Source: Alteriqipengyuania abyssalis (GTDB taxonomy: Bacteria > Pseudomonadota > Alphaproteobacteria > Sphingomonadales > Sphingomonadaceae). Taken from it: DNA of 64,000 nucleotides. Location of the stretch: positions 186,001 to 250,000 of the forward strand of contig NZ_JAHWXP010000002.1 of assembly GCF_019857185.1 (NCBI RefSeq), read 5' to 3'. A model generated the notes under the pieces. It did not search any database. It saw only the letters and a program-made list of their open reading frames with translations, and was not told where the DNA came from. Shown here piece by piece: positions 37,498 to 46,572 of this stretch; within the stretch, counting starts at the first letter, position 1, and each line of letters opens with the position of its first letter. A program made the position numbers and the translations under genes.

Positions 37498-38534
37498 CCC
37501 AGCAGCTCCATCTCGGCGTCTTCGCCATTCACCAGCCGGACGATGAAGGGCAGCTTCATCAGCAGCTGCTTCATCCCTTCGACATCGAGCTGGTGGGTGT
37601 TGTGCGAGTTGTATTCCTCGCCCGTGCTCAGGCGCTTCTCGCCCTCGTCGACGAACTTTTCGTAGTTGAGGTCGCGCCCGTCGGGGGGCACGCGATAATA
37701 TTCGCCCAGATCCTCGGCCACCGCACGCTCTTCGCGGCTGAGCAGCGATTCGTGCAGCTTCTCGCCATGGCGGGTGCCGATGATGCGGATCTCGTGGTCC
37801 GGCTTGCCAAGCATCTGGCGCAGCGCCTCGGCGAGGATCCCCACAGTCGCACCGGGTGCCTTCTGGACGAAGATATCGCCATTATTGCCATGCTCGAACG
37901 CGTAGAGGACCAGCTCGATCGCATCGTCGAGCGTCATCATGAAGCGGGTCATCTGATCGTCGGTGATGGTGATCGGCTTGCCATCGAGGATCTGGCGCAC
38001 GAACAGCGGGATCACCGACCCGCGTGAGGCCATCACATTGCCATAGCGGGTGCCGCAGATGGTCGTGTCGAACCCTTCGAGATTGCGCGAAGAGGCGACC
38101 ATGACCTTTTCCATCATCGCCTTGGAAATGCCCATCGCGTTGATCGGGTAGACGGCCTTGTCGGTCGACAGGCACACCACCCGTTCGACCCCGGCATCGA
38201 TCGCGCTGCGCAGCACGTTCTCCGTGCCCATCACGTTGGTCTTGACCGCCTGCATGGGATAGAATTCGCAGCTCGGCACCTGCTTCAGCGCAGCGGCGTG
38301 GAAGACGTAGTCGACCCCGCGCATGGCTGCGGAAACGCTCGCCTCGTCTCGCACGTCGCCGAGATAGAACTTCAGCCGGTCGCTGGCATAGGCCTTGCGC
38401 ATATCGTCCTGCTTCTTCTCGTCGCGCGAGAAGATGCGGATTTCCTTGATGTCGGAATCGAGAAACCGGCGCAGCGTGGCATTGCCGAAAGAGCCGGTCC
38501 CACCCGTGATCAGCAGGGTCTTGTCGGTAAACAT
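37494..38534 (-). CDS. fnlA: UDP-GlcNAc 4,6-dehydratase/5-epimerase, FnlA/CapE type
   Basis: 346 residues. The NAD(P)-binding motif is TGGTGSFG. The active site is STDKAVYPINAMGISK, where Met134 and Lys138 replace the usual Tyr-x3-Lys, a hallmark of CapE/FnlA enzymes. It starts UDP-L-FucNAc synthesis by dehydrating UDP-GlcNAc and inverting C5. The C-terminal part contains IIGTRHGEKLHESLLS. First of fnlABC, which are tightly packed. Confidence 0.93.
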   Translation of the reverse strand: MFTDKTLLITGGTGSFGNATLRRFLDSDIKEIRIFSRDEKKQDDMRKAYASDRLKFYLGDVRDEASVSAAMRGVDYVFHAAALKQVPSCEFYPMQAVKTNVMGTENVLRSAIDAGVERVVCLSTDKAVYPINAMGISKAMMEKVMVASSRNLEGFDTTICGTRYGNVMASRGSVIPLFVRQILDGKPITITDDQMTRFMMTLDDAIELVLYAFEHGNNGDIFVQKAPGATVGILAEALRQMLGKPDHEIRIIGTRHGEKLHESLLSREERAVAEDLGEYYRVPPDGRDLNYEKFVDEGEKRLSTGEEYNSHNTHQLDVEGMKQLLMKLPFIVRLVNGEDAEMELLG

Positions 38535-38554
38535 GTCTCGCGTGTCCCCTCGGC

Positions 38555-39346
38555 TTACGCTTGTCCGCGCGCCGCCATGGCGTCACGGATGAGTTGTTCC
38601 TTGGCATCGGGCTGCGGATAGCTGATCAGCACCGCGCGCAGCTTGCCCTTGAAGACGAACAGGCTGCCCGCAGCGAGGCCGATGATGCCCATTTCGCGGA
38701 TCGCCTCGGCAATATCGTCGAGCGAGCCCGCGCCGCCCAGAATGGTGATCGGCACGTCGACCTTCTCGCGCAGCTGCTTGGCCAGCGTCAGGTCGTAACC
38801 GGTCATTTTGCCGTCATTGTCGACCGAGTTGAGAACGATCTCGCCCGCGCCCTGAGCCTCGGCTTCGATCGCGAATTCCACGGGATCGCGCTTGGCGTTG
38901 CGGGTAGCGTTGTGGGTGACCATTTCGTAGCCGCCGCGCAGCCGCCGCTTCTTGTAGTCGATTACGGTGACCACGCTCTGGCGGCCGACCTCGTTGGCCA
39001 TTTCGCCGATCAGTGCCGGGCGCTCTGCCGCTGCGGCGCTGACCGCAACCTTTTCCACTCCCAGGCTAACGATCCGCTTGGCCTGCGCCGCAGTCTTCAC
39101 CCCGCCGCCATAGCACAGCGGCATGCGGCATTCGGCGGCGAGATGCGCGATCATCTGGAAATCGGGCTCCGCGCCGGTCACGCTGGCGTCGATATCGACC
39201 ACGATCAGCTCGTCGCTTTCCTTCTCGTTGAAGATCTTCACCGCATTGATCGGGTCGCCGACATATTTCGGATTGCCGAAGCCGACCGTCTTCACGAGGC
39301 CGCCTTCGTGCACCAGCAGGCAGGGGATGATCCGGGGACGCAGCAT
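38555..39346 (-). CDS. hisF2: HisF-like subunit of sugar amidotransferase complex
   Basis: 263 residues of the HisF (imidazole glycerol phosphate synthase cyclase) barrel. At position 11, where catalytic HisF has Asp (IIPCLDV), this protein has Leu (IIPCLLV); the Asp130-type residue in VTVIDYKKR is kept. That loss argues against histidine synthesis. With HisH and the WbpG-like partner it should channel ammonia to a sugar substrate, as in the P. aeruginosa wbpG-hisH2-hisF2 set. Located six bases after hisH2. Confidence 0.87.
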   Translation of the reverse strand: MLRPRIIPCLLVHEGGLVKTVGFGNPKYVGDPINAVKIFNEKESDELIVVDIDASVTGAEPDFQMIAHLAAECRMPLCYGGGVKTAAQAKRIVSLGVEKVAVSAAAAERPALIGEMANEVGRQSVVTVIDYKKRRLRGGYEMVTHNATRNAKRDPVEFAIEAEAQGAGEIVLNSVDNDGKMTGYDLTLAKQLREKVDVPITILGGAGSLDDIAEAIREMGIIGLAAGSLFVFKGKLRAVLISYPQPDAKEQLIRDAMAARGQA

Positions 39347-39352
39347 CTGGTC

Positions 39353-39967
39353 TTACAGCTCCGCAAAGCTCTTCAGCACGGCGGCGCCGAAATGGTGGCT
39401 CTTTTCCGGGTGGAACTGCACGCCCCACACATTGTCGCGATGGATCGCGCAGGCGAAGTCGAACCCGTAATGCGCGGTCGCCGCGACATCGGACTGCTCC
39501 GCCGGCTCGACGTAATAGGAATGGAGGAAGTAGAAGCGCGGATCTTCGTCCAGCGCATCGAACAGCACGCGCCCGCTGCCCGGCGTCACGTCGTTCCAGC
39601 CCATGTGCGGCAGCGGCAGGCCTTCCATATCGTTGCGTTTGGCAAAGGCGCGGGTCCGCCCGGGCACCCAGCCGAGCCCTTCGCGCGTGCCCTCGTCGCT
39701 GCCATCGAGGAGGATCTGCATGCCGACGCAGATGCCCACCACGGGCACTTTCTTGTGCGTCACCATCTCGTCGAGCGTTTCACGCATGCCCGAGCCATCG
39801 AGCAGGTCCATCGCATAGTCGAACGCGCCCACGCCGGGGAGCACGATCCGCTCCGCCGTTGCCAGCTCCGCCGCCGTCTGAACCGCCCGCGCCGGAATGT
39901 TCAGGCGCTTGTACATGTTCAGGAAGGCGGCGATATTGCCGAGGCCGTAGTCGACGATCGTGATCAA
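39353..39967 (-). CDS. hisH2: HisH-like glutamine amidotransferase subunit
   Basis: 204 residues of class I glutaminase. The nucleophilic Cys is in VGICVGMQILLDGS and the His/Glu in GVQFHPEKSHHFG. It releases ammonia from glutamine and passes it through the HisF-like barrel to the WbpG-like amidotransferase. Start overlaps the wbpG-like stop by four bases. In context this is a sugar-modification paralogue, not the histidine-pathway copy. Confidence 0.88.
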   Translation of the reverse strand: MITIVDYGLGNIAAFLNMYKRLNIPARAVQTAAELATAERIVLPGVGAFDYAMDLLDGSGMRETLDEMVTHKKVPVVGICVGMQILLDGSDEGTREGLGWVPGRTRAFAKRNDMEGLPLPHMGWNDVTPGSGRVLFDALDEDPRFYFLHSYYVEPAEQSDVAATAHYGFDFACAIHRDNVWGVQFHPEKSHHFGAAVLKSFAEL

Positions 39968-41118
39968 CGCATCACCGAACGTTGCAGGCCAAGCTTGCGC
40001 ATCACCGTGGTGCCCAGATCGATCAACGCAGTGTTGTTCTTGTAGTCGAAGTGGGTCTTGTTCGGCCCGTCGTGCAGCGCCTGCAGCTCTTCGACCGTAA
40101 GGCCCAGCTTGGTCGCGATATATTCGAAGTCTTCGGCGATCTGCTCGGGCGTGTAGGCGGGGATCGCAATCTTTTCGAGCGCCTCCTCGCGGCTCATCTG
40201 CTCGGTCAGGATAAGCGAGGAGAAGTGCGCGCGGCGCTTGTCGTAACCGAACTTGCTCGGCAGCCAGTAGCCTTCGTAGAACCGCGTGAAGCGCGATTCA
40301 TAGTGCTTGTGGGCATAGCGCTGCCAGCCGTAGATCCCGACCAGCTCCTCGATCGCCTGTTCCTTGTGGTAAGGCATATAGTTCAAGGGCTTCACCACCT
40401 GCACACCGTGGACGTAGCGGTAGTAGATCTTGAACTTGAAGATCCCTGCGAGGGGGAAGGTCTTGAGCGGACGCGTGCCGAAGCGTTTGTGGATGTCCTT
40501 CAGCTGGCGCAGGTCCGACGCGTGGTAGTGCCACTCAAGCGGCTCGCGCACGCATTCGGTCGAGTAGTTCGCGCCGGTCAGGATGTACTTAACCTTGTTC
40601 TTGGCCGCGAAGTTGTAGAGCCCGGCGAAGAAGGCGTGGTCCTGCGGGGTGTCGAGATGCGGCACCTGCGCCTTGAAGAAGGCCAGCTGGAGGTCGCGCA
40701 TCTCGGGCCAGTTGACGACCTCGGTATAGAGGTCGAGGTCGAGCCCATCGACCAGCTTTTCGATATTGTTGACCGCCTGCTGCGAGTTCCAGCCGGCATC
40801 CACGTGGTAAAGCAGCGGGCGCAGGCCGAACTTTTCCTTCGCGTGGTGGACGACGTAGCTGGAATCGACCCCGCCGGAGAGGCCGATCAGGCAGTCGTGA
40901 TCCTTGCCCTCGCCGTCGCGCTTGATCTTCTCGATCTGCGCCATGATCTCGCGCTCGCCACGCTCGTCGGTGTGCCAGTTGGGCAGAATGTTACTGTAAT
41001 AATTGTTACAGTATTCGCACACACCATTCTCATCGAACACGATCTTCGAATCGCTCGTGTCCATGATGCAGTTTGTGCATATCTGGTAGGGCCGCGCGTG
41101 GGCGGAGATCTCGGACAT
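39964..41118 (-). CDS. wbpG: N-acetyl sugar amidotransferase, WbpG/PseA-like
   Basis: 384 residues. N-terminal zinc ribbon of four cysteines (C14-x2-C17 and C34-x2-C37), then the PP-loop LIGLSGGVDSSYVVHH for ATP-dependent activation. The family (WbpG, PseA, LegA-type) converts an acetamido or carboxylate group of an amino sugar to an acetamidino or amide group, using ammonia from HisH/HisF. Both partners follow directly. In P. aeruginosa O5 the related set makes ManNAc3NAmA. Which sugar is modified here is inferred from wbpABDE in the same array. Confidence 0.9.
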   Translation of the reverse strand: MSEISAHARPYQICTNCIMDTSDSKIVFDENGVCEYCNNYYSNILPNWHTDERGEREIMAQIEKIKRDGEGKDHDCLIGLSGGVDSSYVVHHAKEKFGLRPLLYHVDAGWNSQQAVNNIEKLVDGLDLDLYTEVVNWPEMRDLQLAFFKAQVPHLDTPQDHAFFAGLYNFAAKNKVKYILTGANYSTECVREPLEWHYHASDLRQLKDIHKRFGTRPLKTFPLAGIFKFKIYYRYVHGVQVVKPLNYMPYHKEQAIEELVGIYGWQRYAHKHYESRFTRFYEGYWLPSKFGYDKRRAHFSSLILTEQMSREEALEKIAIPAYTPEQIAEDFEYIATKLGLTVEELQALHDGPNKTHFDYKNNTALIDLGTTVMRKLGLQRSVMR

Positions 41119-41219
41119 GTTCGGGAAACCTCAAGGGATGTTCGGCGGGCTGATAGCGGACATGCCGCGGCTTACCAACCCCCGAAAGTCCGCGCGTGCG
41201 GCGGTGGTGCACCACCGCA

Positions 41220-42350
41220 TCACCAGTGCGCCTTGGGCTCTCGCGGATCGACTCGGCGGATCGATTTTTTCTTCATCGCCAATGCCTTCTTCTCGACGAA
41301 GAACCACGAGAATGCTGCCGCACCGACTGTCGCCAGGATTACCGCGATCAGCGACCAGCCGGTTCCGATAAAGCCCAACTCGACTGCCGCGTTCACGAAC
41401 AGCATGTGGTAGATATAGATACCGTAGGAGAGATCATTGCGATTGAGCAGACTGTCCGACAGGGTCGGGCGCGAATAGGCCGCCTTCACGATCACGAAGA
41501 CCACCCCCACGAAGGCGATCGGGCCGATGTCATTGCCCCTGAAGGGCAGACCCAGCAGCCACGAAAGCCCTATCGTTCCCCCGAAAATCGCCAGCACTTT
41601 CCACCAGGAGAGGGCGATCAGCCGGTCGAGAATGTCGTGCCGGGTAGAAAGCCACGCGCCGCCGATGAACATGTAGATCCACGGCAGGCAGGTGACCATC
41701 AGCAGCTTGGCGGTGCTGGCATCGGGCGGCAGGGCTCCGAGCAGAACATTGAACCCGATCGAGGTCGCCAGCCCCAGCACCCAGAAGATCGGCCAGCGCA
41801 GCACCAGCAGTGCAATGATCGGCGTGGCAATATAGAACTGGATCTCGACCGAGATGGTCCACAGGCTGCCGTTGAGCACGCCGACCCCGAAATCGCGCAG
41901 GAATTCAGGGTTATAGAACTGGCCGATGGTCGACTGGGCAAAGACCCAGATGGCAAATCCAGGTGACGCGATCTCGTCCATAGTCAGCGCGCCGAGCGCG
42001 ATCGCAAGTACGATGCCGACGATCAGGCACAGGATCAGACCCGGGAACAGCCGGTAGATCCGGTTCATCGAGAAGGTCGCGACTGTACCGCTATTGCGGT
42101 ACGACTGGAAGATCAGCAGGCCGCTGACGAAAAAGAAGATCGGTACGCCGGGCAGAATGCTGATCCGGTCGAGCCACTTCTCGCCCAGCTCCAGATGCAG
42201 CAGCATGTGCTTCAACGCCACTTCGGATGCGGCGAACAGACGGATCAGGTCGAAATTATTAGGGGTCAGCTTGCGCCGGGCGGCAGGCGGCGCGCCCCCG
42301 CTATCCGCGACGCCCTGCGCGGCCGCCGTTGCTGGCGTTGCCAAACTCAT
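41220..42350 (-). CDS. Acyltransferase family 3 (OafA-like) membrane protein
   Basis: 376 residues with about ten membrane helices and the acyltransferase-3 features: LTPNNFDLIRLFAASEVALKH (catalytic-type His within the first helix region), PIFFFVSGLLIFQSYRNS and SYGIYIYHMLF. Such proteins add O-acetyl or other acyl groups to glycans in the membrane. It overlaps the preceding glycosyltransferase stop by four bases. Donor and site are unknown. It lies just before wbpG with a ~100-base gap. Confidence 0.87.
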   Translation of the reverse strand: MSLATPATAAAQGVADSGGAPPAARRKLTPNNFDLIRLFAASEVALKHMLLHLELGEKWLDRISILPGVPIFFFVSGLLIFQSYRNSGTVATFSMNRIYRLFPGLILCLIVGIVLAIALGALTMDEIASPGFAIWVFAQSTIGQFYNPEFLRDFGVGVLNGSLWTISVEIQFYIATPIIALLVLRWPIFWVLGLATSIGFNVLLGALPPDASTAKLLMVTCLPWIYMFIGGAWLSTRHDILDRLIALSWWKVLAIFGGTIGLSWLLGLPFRGNDIGPIAFVGVVFVIVKAAYSRPTLSDSLLNRNDLSYGIYIYHMLFVNAAVELGFIGTGWSLIAVILATVGAAAFSWFFVEKKALAMKKKSIRRVDPREPKAHW

Positions 42351-43549
42351 TGCTTCCCCGCCCCCCGATTGTGGCGCAGGGTCTCTTCGATCAGCTTGTT
42401 CCAGTCAAGCATCTCGTCCGCGGTCCGGCGCGCGCCTTCGGCCATCTTGGCCAACGCGGCGCGATCGTCGAGCAGGCCGCGCAGCAGTCGTTCGATCTGG
42501 GGCGCGGTCTCTTCCTCGTGGTCGAGCACGATGAGATTGCCATTGCGGTTGAGATAGCTCGCATCGGACGGGACCATGAATTCGGAACGGTCGCCCACGA
42601 TCACGGGCAGTCCCATCCCGATCGATTGCTGCCAAAGGATCGACTGGCTGGCGGGGAACACCGCGATGTCCGCCGCGTCGAGATGGCGGTACACGCCCGG
42701 CTTGTCCTGCCAGCCGCGGAAATGGATCTGCGGATTGCCTTGAGCCATCTGTTCGAGCCCGGCGAAATACTCCGCTTCGTTGGGGCCTGCCGCACCCGCC
42801 ACCAGCAGGTGCACGTCGGCACGATCCAGCGCATTGACCGCCTCGACCAGCGTTTCGGTCCGTTTGAAGGGGGTCAGCTTGCCACCGGTGAAGATGACGA
42901 AGTCGCTCTCCGCGATGCCCAGTTCGCGCCGGATTGCCCTGCCCGCCCCCGAAGCGTGAACCTGCGCGCCATATTCCAGGTCCGTCCCCAGCGGCAGCAG
43001 GCTCATCTCTTCGCGCGGGACGCCATAGACCTCGTTCAGGAAGTCGAACCCGGCGGGGACGATGGGATAGATCATCGAGAGATGCGGGCGCGCCTTGTCG
43101 AGGAAGCGCTTGCGCAGCACCCCGTGGAGGATCTTCAGCGAGACCCAGTTCTTGCCGCTGTTCGAATAATCCGCGTGATAGTCCATGATCATCTTGGTCT
43201 GCGGATGCTTTTTCACATAGGCGATGCATTCCGGCAGGTTGAGCATGATGTCGTGAACGAAGATGAGGTCGGGCTCGAATTCCTCCAGCAACCGATCGAT
43301 CTTCGGGTAGGCGCGCATGCGGTTGAGGATGTTGTAGCGATACGGCAGCTTGACGATCCGCGCACCGTTGACCTGGTAGTCACGGCGCGGCCCGGCGACC
43401 TTCTTGTCCGTGTAATAGTCGAACACGTTCTCGTAGAGCGAGCAGACCACGATCACCTCGTGACCGTGCCGACGGTAATAATCGACGAGATGATTTTCCT
43501 GATATTCGAGTTCTTCGTTGAAGAAATCGCACAGCATGAAGATCCTCAT
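42347..43549 (-). CDS. Glycosyltransferase family 4
   Basis: 400 residues from MRIFMLCDFFNEELEYQENH. GT-B fold with an N-terminal Rossmann domain, YRRHGHEVIVV and DLIFVHDIML, and a C-terminal domain containing IFTGGKLTPFKRTETL and LWQQSIGMGLPVIVGDRS. It should add one sugar to the lipid-linked repeat; donor unknown. The ATG overlaps the stop of the wzy-like gene by one base (TGATG). A long in-frame extension upstream overlaps that gene and is rejected. Confidence 0.86.
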   Translation of the reverse strand: MRIFMLCDFFNEELEYQENHLVDYYRRHGHEVIVVCSLYENVFDYYTDKKVAGPRRDYQVNGARIVKLPYRYNILNRMRAYPKIDRLLEEFEPDLIFVHDIMLNLPECIAYVKKHPQTKMIMDYHADYSNSGKNWVSLKILHGVLRKRFLDKARPHLSMIYPIVPAGFDFLNEVYGVPREEMSLLPLGTDLEYGAQVHASGAGRAIRRELGIAESDFVIFTGGKLTPFKRTETLVEAVNALDRADVHLLVAGAAGPNEAEYFAGLEQMAQGNPQIHFRGWQDKPGVYRHLDAADIAVFPASQSILWQQSIGMGLPVIVGDRSEFMVPSDASYLNRNGNLIVLDHEEETAPQIERLLRGLLDDRAALAKMAEGARRTADEMLDWNKLIEETLRHNRGAGKQ

Positions 43550-44931
43550 CAGAGCCACCCACCCCTGCCTGGTTTGTAGAAGGCGAAAATCAGCAGCCAG
43601 GCGGCGAGCCCGAAGGATACCAGCACGGTGCTGAGGTGCGCGTTGCTCAGCGCGAAGCCCACCGGCACCGCGATCAGCAGCACGAAGAGGCGATCCCATC
43701 CGGCAACGCACAGGTCGTAGACCCGCAGGAAGGCCGCCATGATCACGCCAATCACCAGCAGGCCGACAAGCCCACCTGCGGCGAGCCCCTCGCCCGAATA
43801 GGGGTTTGCGTTGGCATTCAGGTTGGTCCCGGCGCCGTAATAGTGGTCCCCCACGATCTGGCCGAGAGCGGGCCACGACGGGTCGTTGGCGAAGGCCGAC
43901 GGTGCGGGAAGAATCAGCGATAGCCCGGTAATATTGCTCCACCAGGTATAGCCGTAGGTGGAGAACAGGTCGTAATACTGCACCAAGGTCAGCGCGGGGA
44001 TCGCGATCCCCCGGGTGAAGAACACCGATTGAAGCGCAAAGCCAACCTCCGTGCTCCGCAAAACGATGCAGACCAGTGTGAGGAACGCGAGGAACAGGAT
44101 GGGGACGGTGAACAGCTTCGCCACGTTCTGGGCGTAGCGCAGCGCGTAGTACATCGCGATCATCAACACCGGCAGCGCAAGCGCAGCTTTCTGCGCGTCG
44201 ACCATATAGGCGATGAGGCAACCCAAACATCCGATCCCGACCACCACCACGTTTCGCCGCAGGAGCCCGATCGCGACCAGCGCGGGGCAGATCAGGTTGA
44301 TGTAATAGGACCGGATATAGCCGATGATGCTGGTCGAACGATCGACGGCGAAACGCTGGTCGTACACTTCAGTAAGGCTAGCGAAGCGCATGATCTCGCC
44401 AAAGATGTAGATGATCAGCAAAGTGACCAGCGCCCACACTCCGATCAGCAGCAGGGTGACCTCCGGCCCGGGCACGAATGTCTCCCCCTCGGGCGGTGCC
44501 GGGCCGTTGCGCGACACCAGACCGGTAATGACGTGAACCAGTGTCAATACGGCCAGCATCGGCGCGTACGCCTGCAGGCTGTCGATCCGCAGGCACAGCG
44601 CAATGGTGACACCGGGCACGAACACCGTCACGTGGAGGAACAACAGGATCATCGACGAGGGCCGTTCGATCCGGCTCGGCATGGCCACCGATCCGATCGA
44701 AATCAGCAGGATCATGATCGCGATCGTGCCAAGACCGGGGGCAGCGTAGCTGAAGCCCACATAATCCCACTGCGGCTGAAGAATCGTGATGTGCGCCTGG
44801 TGGATGGCCCATGCGAAGATGAGCGAGCAGATCACGACTGCCGCGCTCGAATCCAGCGATTCCAGCACGACCTGGCTGGTGCGTGCGGCCGGTGACCGGT
44901 GTGCGGCGGTTGGCTGGGCGCGATCTAGCAT
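43549..44931 (-). CDS. Polytopic membrane protein, candidate Wzy polymerase
   Basis: 460 residues with about twelve hydrophobic helices and a periplasmic loop near 320-380 (FSTYGYTWWSNITGLSLI and the Asn-rich NLNANANPYSGEGLAAGG). No sequence family is certain, which is usual for Wzy. Membrane topology, gene position between the beta-helix gene and a glycosyltransferase, and the presence of a Wzx flippase in the same array support a polymerase role. The alternative Wzy-like gene is the ligase-family protein at 26767. Confidence 0.7.
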   Translation of the reverse strand: MLDRAQPTAAHRSPAARTSQVVLESLDSSAAVVICSLIFAWAIHQAHITILQPQWDYVGFSYAAPGLGTIAIMILLISIGSVAMPSRIERPSSMILLFLHVTVFVPGVTIALCLRIDSLQAYAPMLAVLTLVHVITGLVSRNGPAPPEGETFVPGPEVTLLLIGVWALVTLLIIYIFGEIMRFASLTEVYDQRFAVDRSTSIIGYIRSYYINLICPALVAIGLLRRNVVVVGIGCLGCLIAYMVDAQKAALALPVLMIAMYYALRYAQNVAKLFTVPILFLAFLTLVCIVLRSTEVGFALQSVFFTRGIAIPALTLVQYYDLFSTYGYTWWSNITGLSLILPAPSAFANDPSWPALGQIVGDHYYGAGTNLNANANPYSGEGLAAGGLVGLLVIGVIMAAFLRVYDLCVAGWDRLFVLLIAVPVGFALSNAHLSTVLVSFGLAAWLLIFAFYKPGRGGWL

Positions 44932-44949
44932 GATGGTGTTCCGGTATAT

Positions 44950-44968
44950 CGCGTCACGCGGTGACGCG
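44950..44968. other. Perfect inverted repeat upstream of the wzy-like gene
   Basis: An eight-base arm CGCGTCAC pairs with GTGACGCG across a three-base spacer, 19 bases before the wzy-like start, in the 114-base gap after the beta-helix gene. There is no T run. It could be an operator or RNA hairpin; nothing else in the gap was recognised. Confidence 0.3.
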
Positions 44969-45045
44969 GCTGTATTCGGTCGGGCAAGGGTTTGGACGGG
45001 CTCGGGTTAGCAGAGCCTGCAGTCAGGACCAATCCTCCCATCGCG

Positions 45046-46572
45046 CTATTGCTCGATGCGGAACGGGCCGCGCAGCTCGGTCTCGTTCAAGGCATCGCCG
45101 AAGATGCGATCGGCCCCGGCCAATTGCGCGATATCGACCCTGTTGCGCTCGGCACCGACCACGCGCGACGACTGGGTTGCACCTTTGTCGACGATGAAGG
45201 CAGTGTCGCTCACCTGGGCGAGGCCGATGGTCACCGCATTGCCGCTCGACCCGCTGATCTGTCCGGCAATCCGGTGCCGGACGACCTGCCCAATGCTCAC
45301 GGTGTTGTCGTCGCACGGCCCTTCGAGCGCGTAGCGCGACACGCCGTACGACTTGTCGTCAATGAAAATGCCGCCATTGCCATCGCTGAGACTTCCGGCC
45401 GAGACCTGGTTGCCGCTCGCCGAGCCATAGAGCCAGATGCTGCCCCCGAACTGCTCTTGCGGACGGCCGATCGCGGTCACGCTCGCCAGCGCAATCTTCG
45501 CATCCGAACAGCCAAAGCCCATGAACCCGCCATGCGAGGCACGGGACAGGGCGATCTCTCCTTCGACCATGAAATCTTGAGAGAGGGTCGAGGCAAGGCA
45601 GCTAAACGCCCCCGCCTCGCCGCCCCGGTAGGCGCCGTCGATCTCAAACCGGCCCATCAGCCGGGAACCGACCGAACCAGCACGGAACGGTGCCCGTACA
45701 ATAGTGCGCGGTAGCCGCCGGTCTAGCGTCACCGCTGTGCCTGTAACTCCGGTGATGGAGGCGAGGAAGCTCAGCTGCGGTACAATCTCCGCCCCGGCAC
45801 GGTGCGCGGAGGGCTGCGTGCCCAGCGCACCGCGACCATCGGTGGAGACGCGCAGACGACCCTGTGCGACCGTACCGAGCACGACTTCTTCGCCGATCCT
45901 CAGATAGACCTGCGATGCCCCGATGGTTGCATCGACATTCCCGGCGAAGGCGAACTCCCGGGTTTGCGGTCCGATCGAGGATGCCAGCGAAGTTGCCAGC
46001 GATGGCGTCTCGCGCAGCCCGAAAATCGCGACCCGCATCCCCGGCATCAGACTTTGTGCCTCGACCGGGTGCGACAATTCGATCGTGTCGCTACCGGCAC
46101 GTCCGCTGCACAGGCCCGGGGCGATGGCGGTGGTGACCAGTCCTCCCGCGGGCGCGGCGTCGGTCAGCACGCGCTCGATCGGGCGGGCAGGCTCGATCCG
46201 CGTGCGCTCACCCTGCCAGGTCGCGTATGAGGGCAAGGCGATCGAGCCCTGATTGAAATCGAAGCGGAACGTCGCCTCGCCGGTGCGAAGCGCAAAGGCG
46301 CGGCGCTGGGCCTGCGGAAACGGATCGCTCGCCAGATCGACCACTCCGGTCAGGTCGCGCGCGTCGAGCGTTGCGTCATCGGGCAGGGATTCGAGAGCCT
46401 GGCGCAGGCTGGCGGCAACGTCGAAATCCGGCCTGCCGACGAGCACCTGGCGGCGCTGCCGCTCGTCCAGCAGATCGAGCCAGCGCACGCTCCGCGCACG
46501 GCTCGTCCACGCTCCACCGGCAAACACCAGCGGCATCGCGGCCGTCGCGCCAAGGAACACGCGGCGCTTCAC
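45046..46572 (-). CDS. Putative exported beta-helix protein of the polysaccharide locus
   Basis: 508 residues from the GTG at 46572, which overlaps the flippase stop (GTGA). The N-terminus KRRVFLGATAAMPLVFAGGAW has a basic pair and hydrophobic core, perhaps a Tat or Sec signal. Residues about 35-65 (DFDVAASLRQALESLPDDATLDAR) resemble the opening of pectate-lyase/tailspike-like right-handed beta-helix proteins, and the rest is rich in Gly, Ser, Asn and Val as in such folds. It may trim, modify or bind the polymer in the periplasm. No catalytic site can be named; the function is unknown. Confidence 0.6.
   Translation of the reverse strand: MKRRVFLGATAAMPLVFAGGAWTSRARSVRWLDLLDERQRRQVLVGRPDFDVAASLRQALESLPDDATLDARDLTGVVDLASDPFPQAQRRAFALRTGEATFRFDFNQGSIALPSYATWQGERTRIEPARPIERVLTDAAPAGGLVTTAIAPGLCSGRAGSDTIELSHPVEAQSLMPGMRVAIFGLRETPSLATSLASSIGPQTREFAFAGNVDATIGASQVYLRIGEEVVLGTVAQGRLRVSTDGRGALGTQPSAHRAGAEIVPQLSFLASITGVTGTAVTLDRRLPRTIVRAPFRAGSVGSRLMGRFEIDGAYRGGEAGAFSCLASTLSQDFMVEGEIALSRASHGGFMGFGCSDAKIALASVTAIGRPQEQFGGSIWLYGSASGNQVSAGSLSDGNGGIFIDDKSYGVSRYALEGPCDDNTVSIGQVVRHRIAGQISGSSGNAVTIGLAQVSDTAFIVDKGATQSSRVVGAERNRVDIAQLAGADRIFGDALNETELRGPFRIEQ

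Noticed and set aside
38555-39967. hisF and hisH as part of a histidine biosynthesis operon
   Set aside because: No other his genes are adjacent, HisF lacks Asp11, and both are coupled to the wbpG-like sugar amidotransferase.
42347-44230. Extension of the glycosyltransferase at 42347 by about 225 codons upstream
   Set aside because: The added part overlaps the wzy-like gene and has no domain resemblance; the ATG at 43549 gives the exact GT4 N-terminus.
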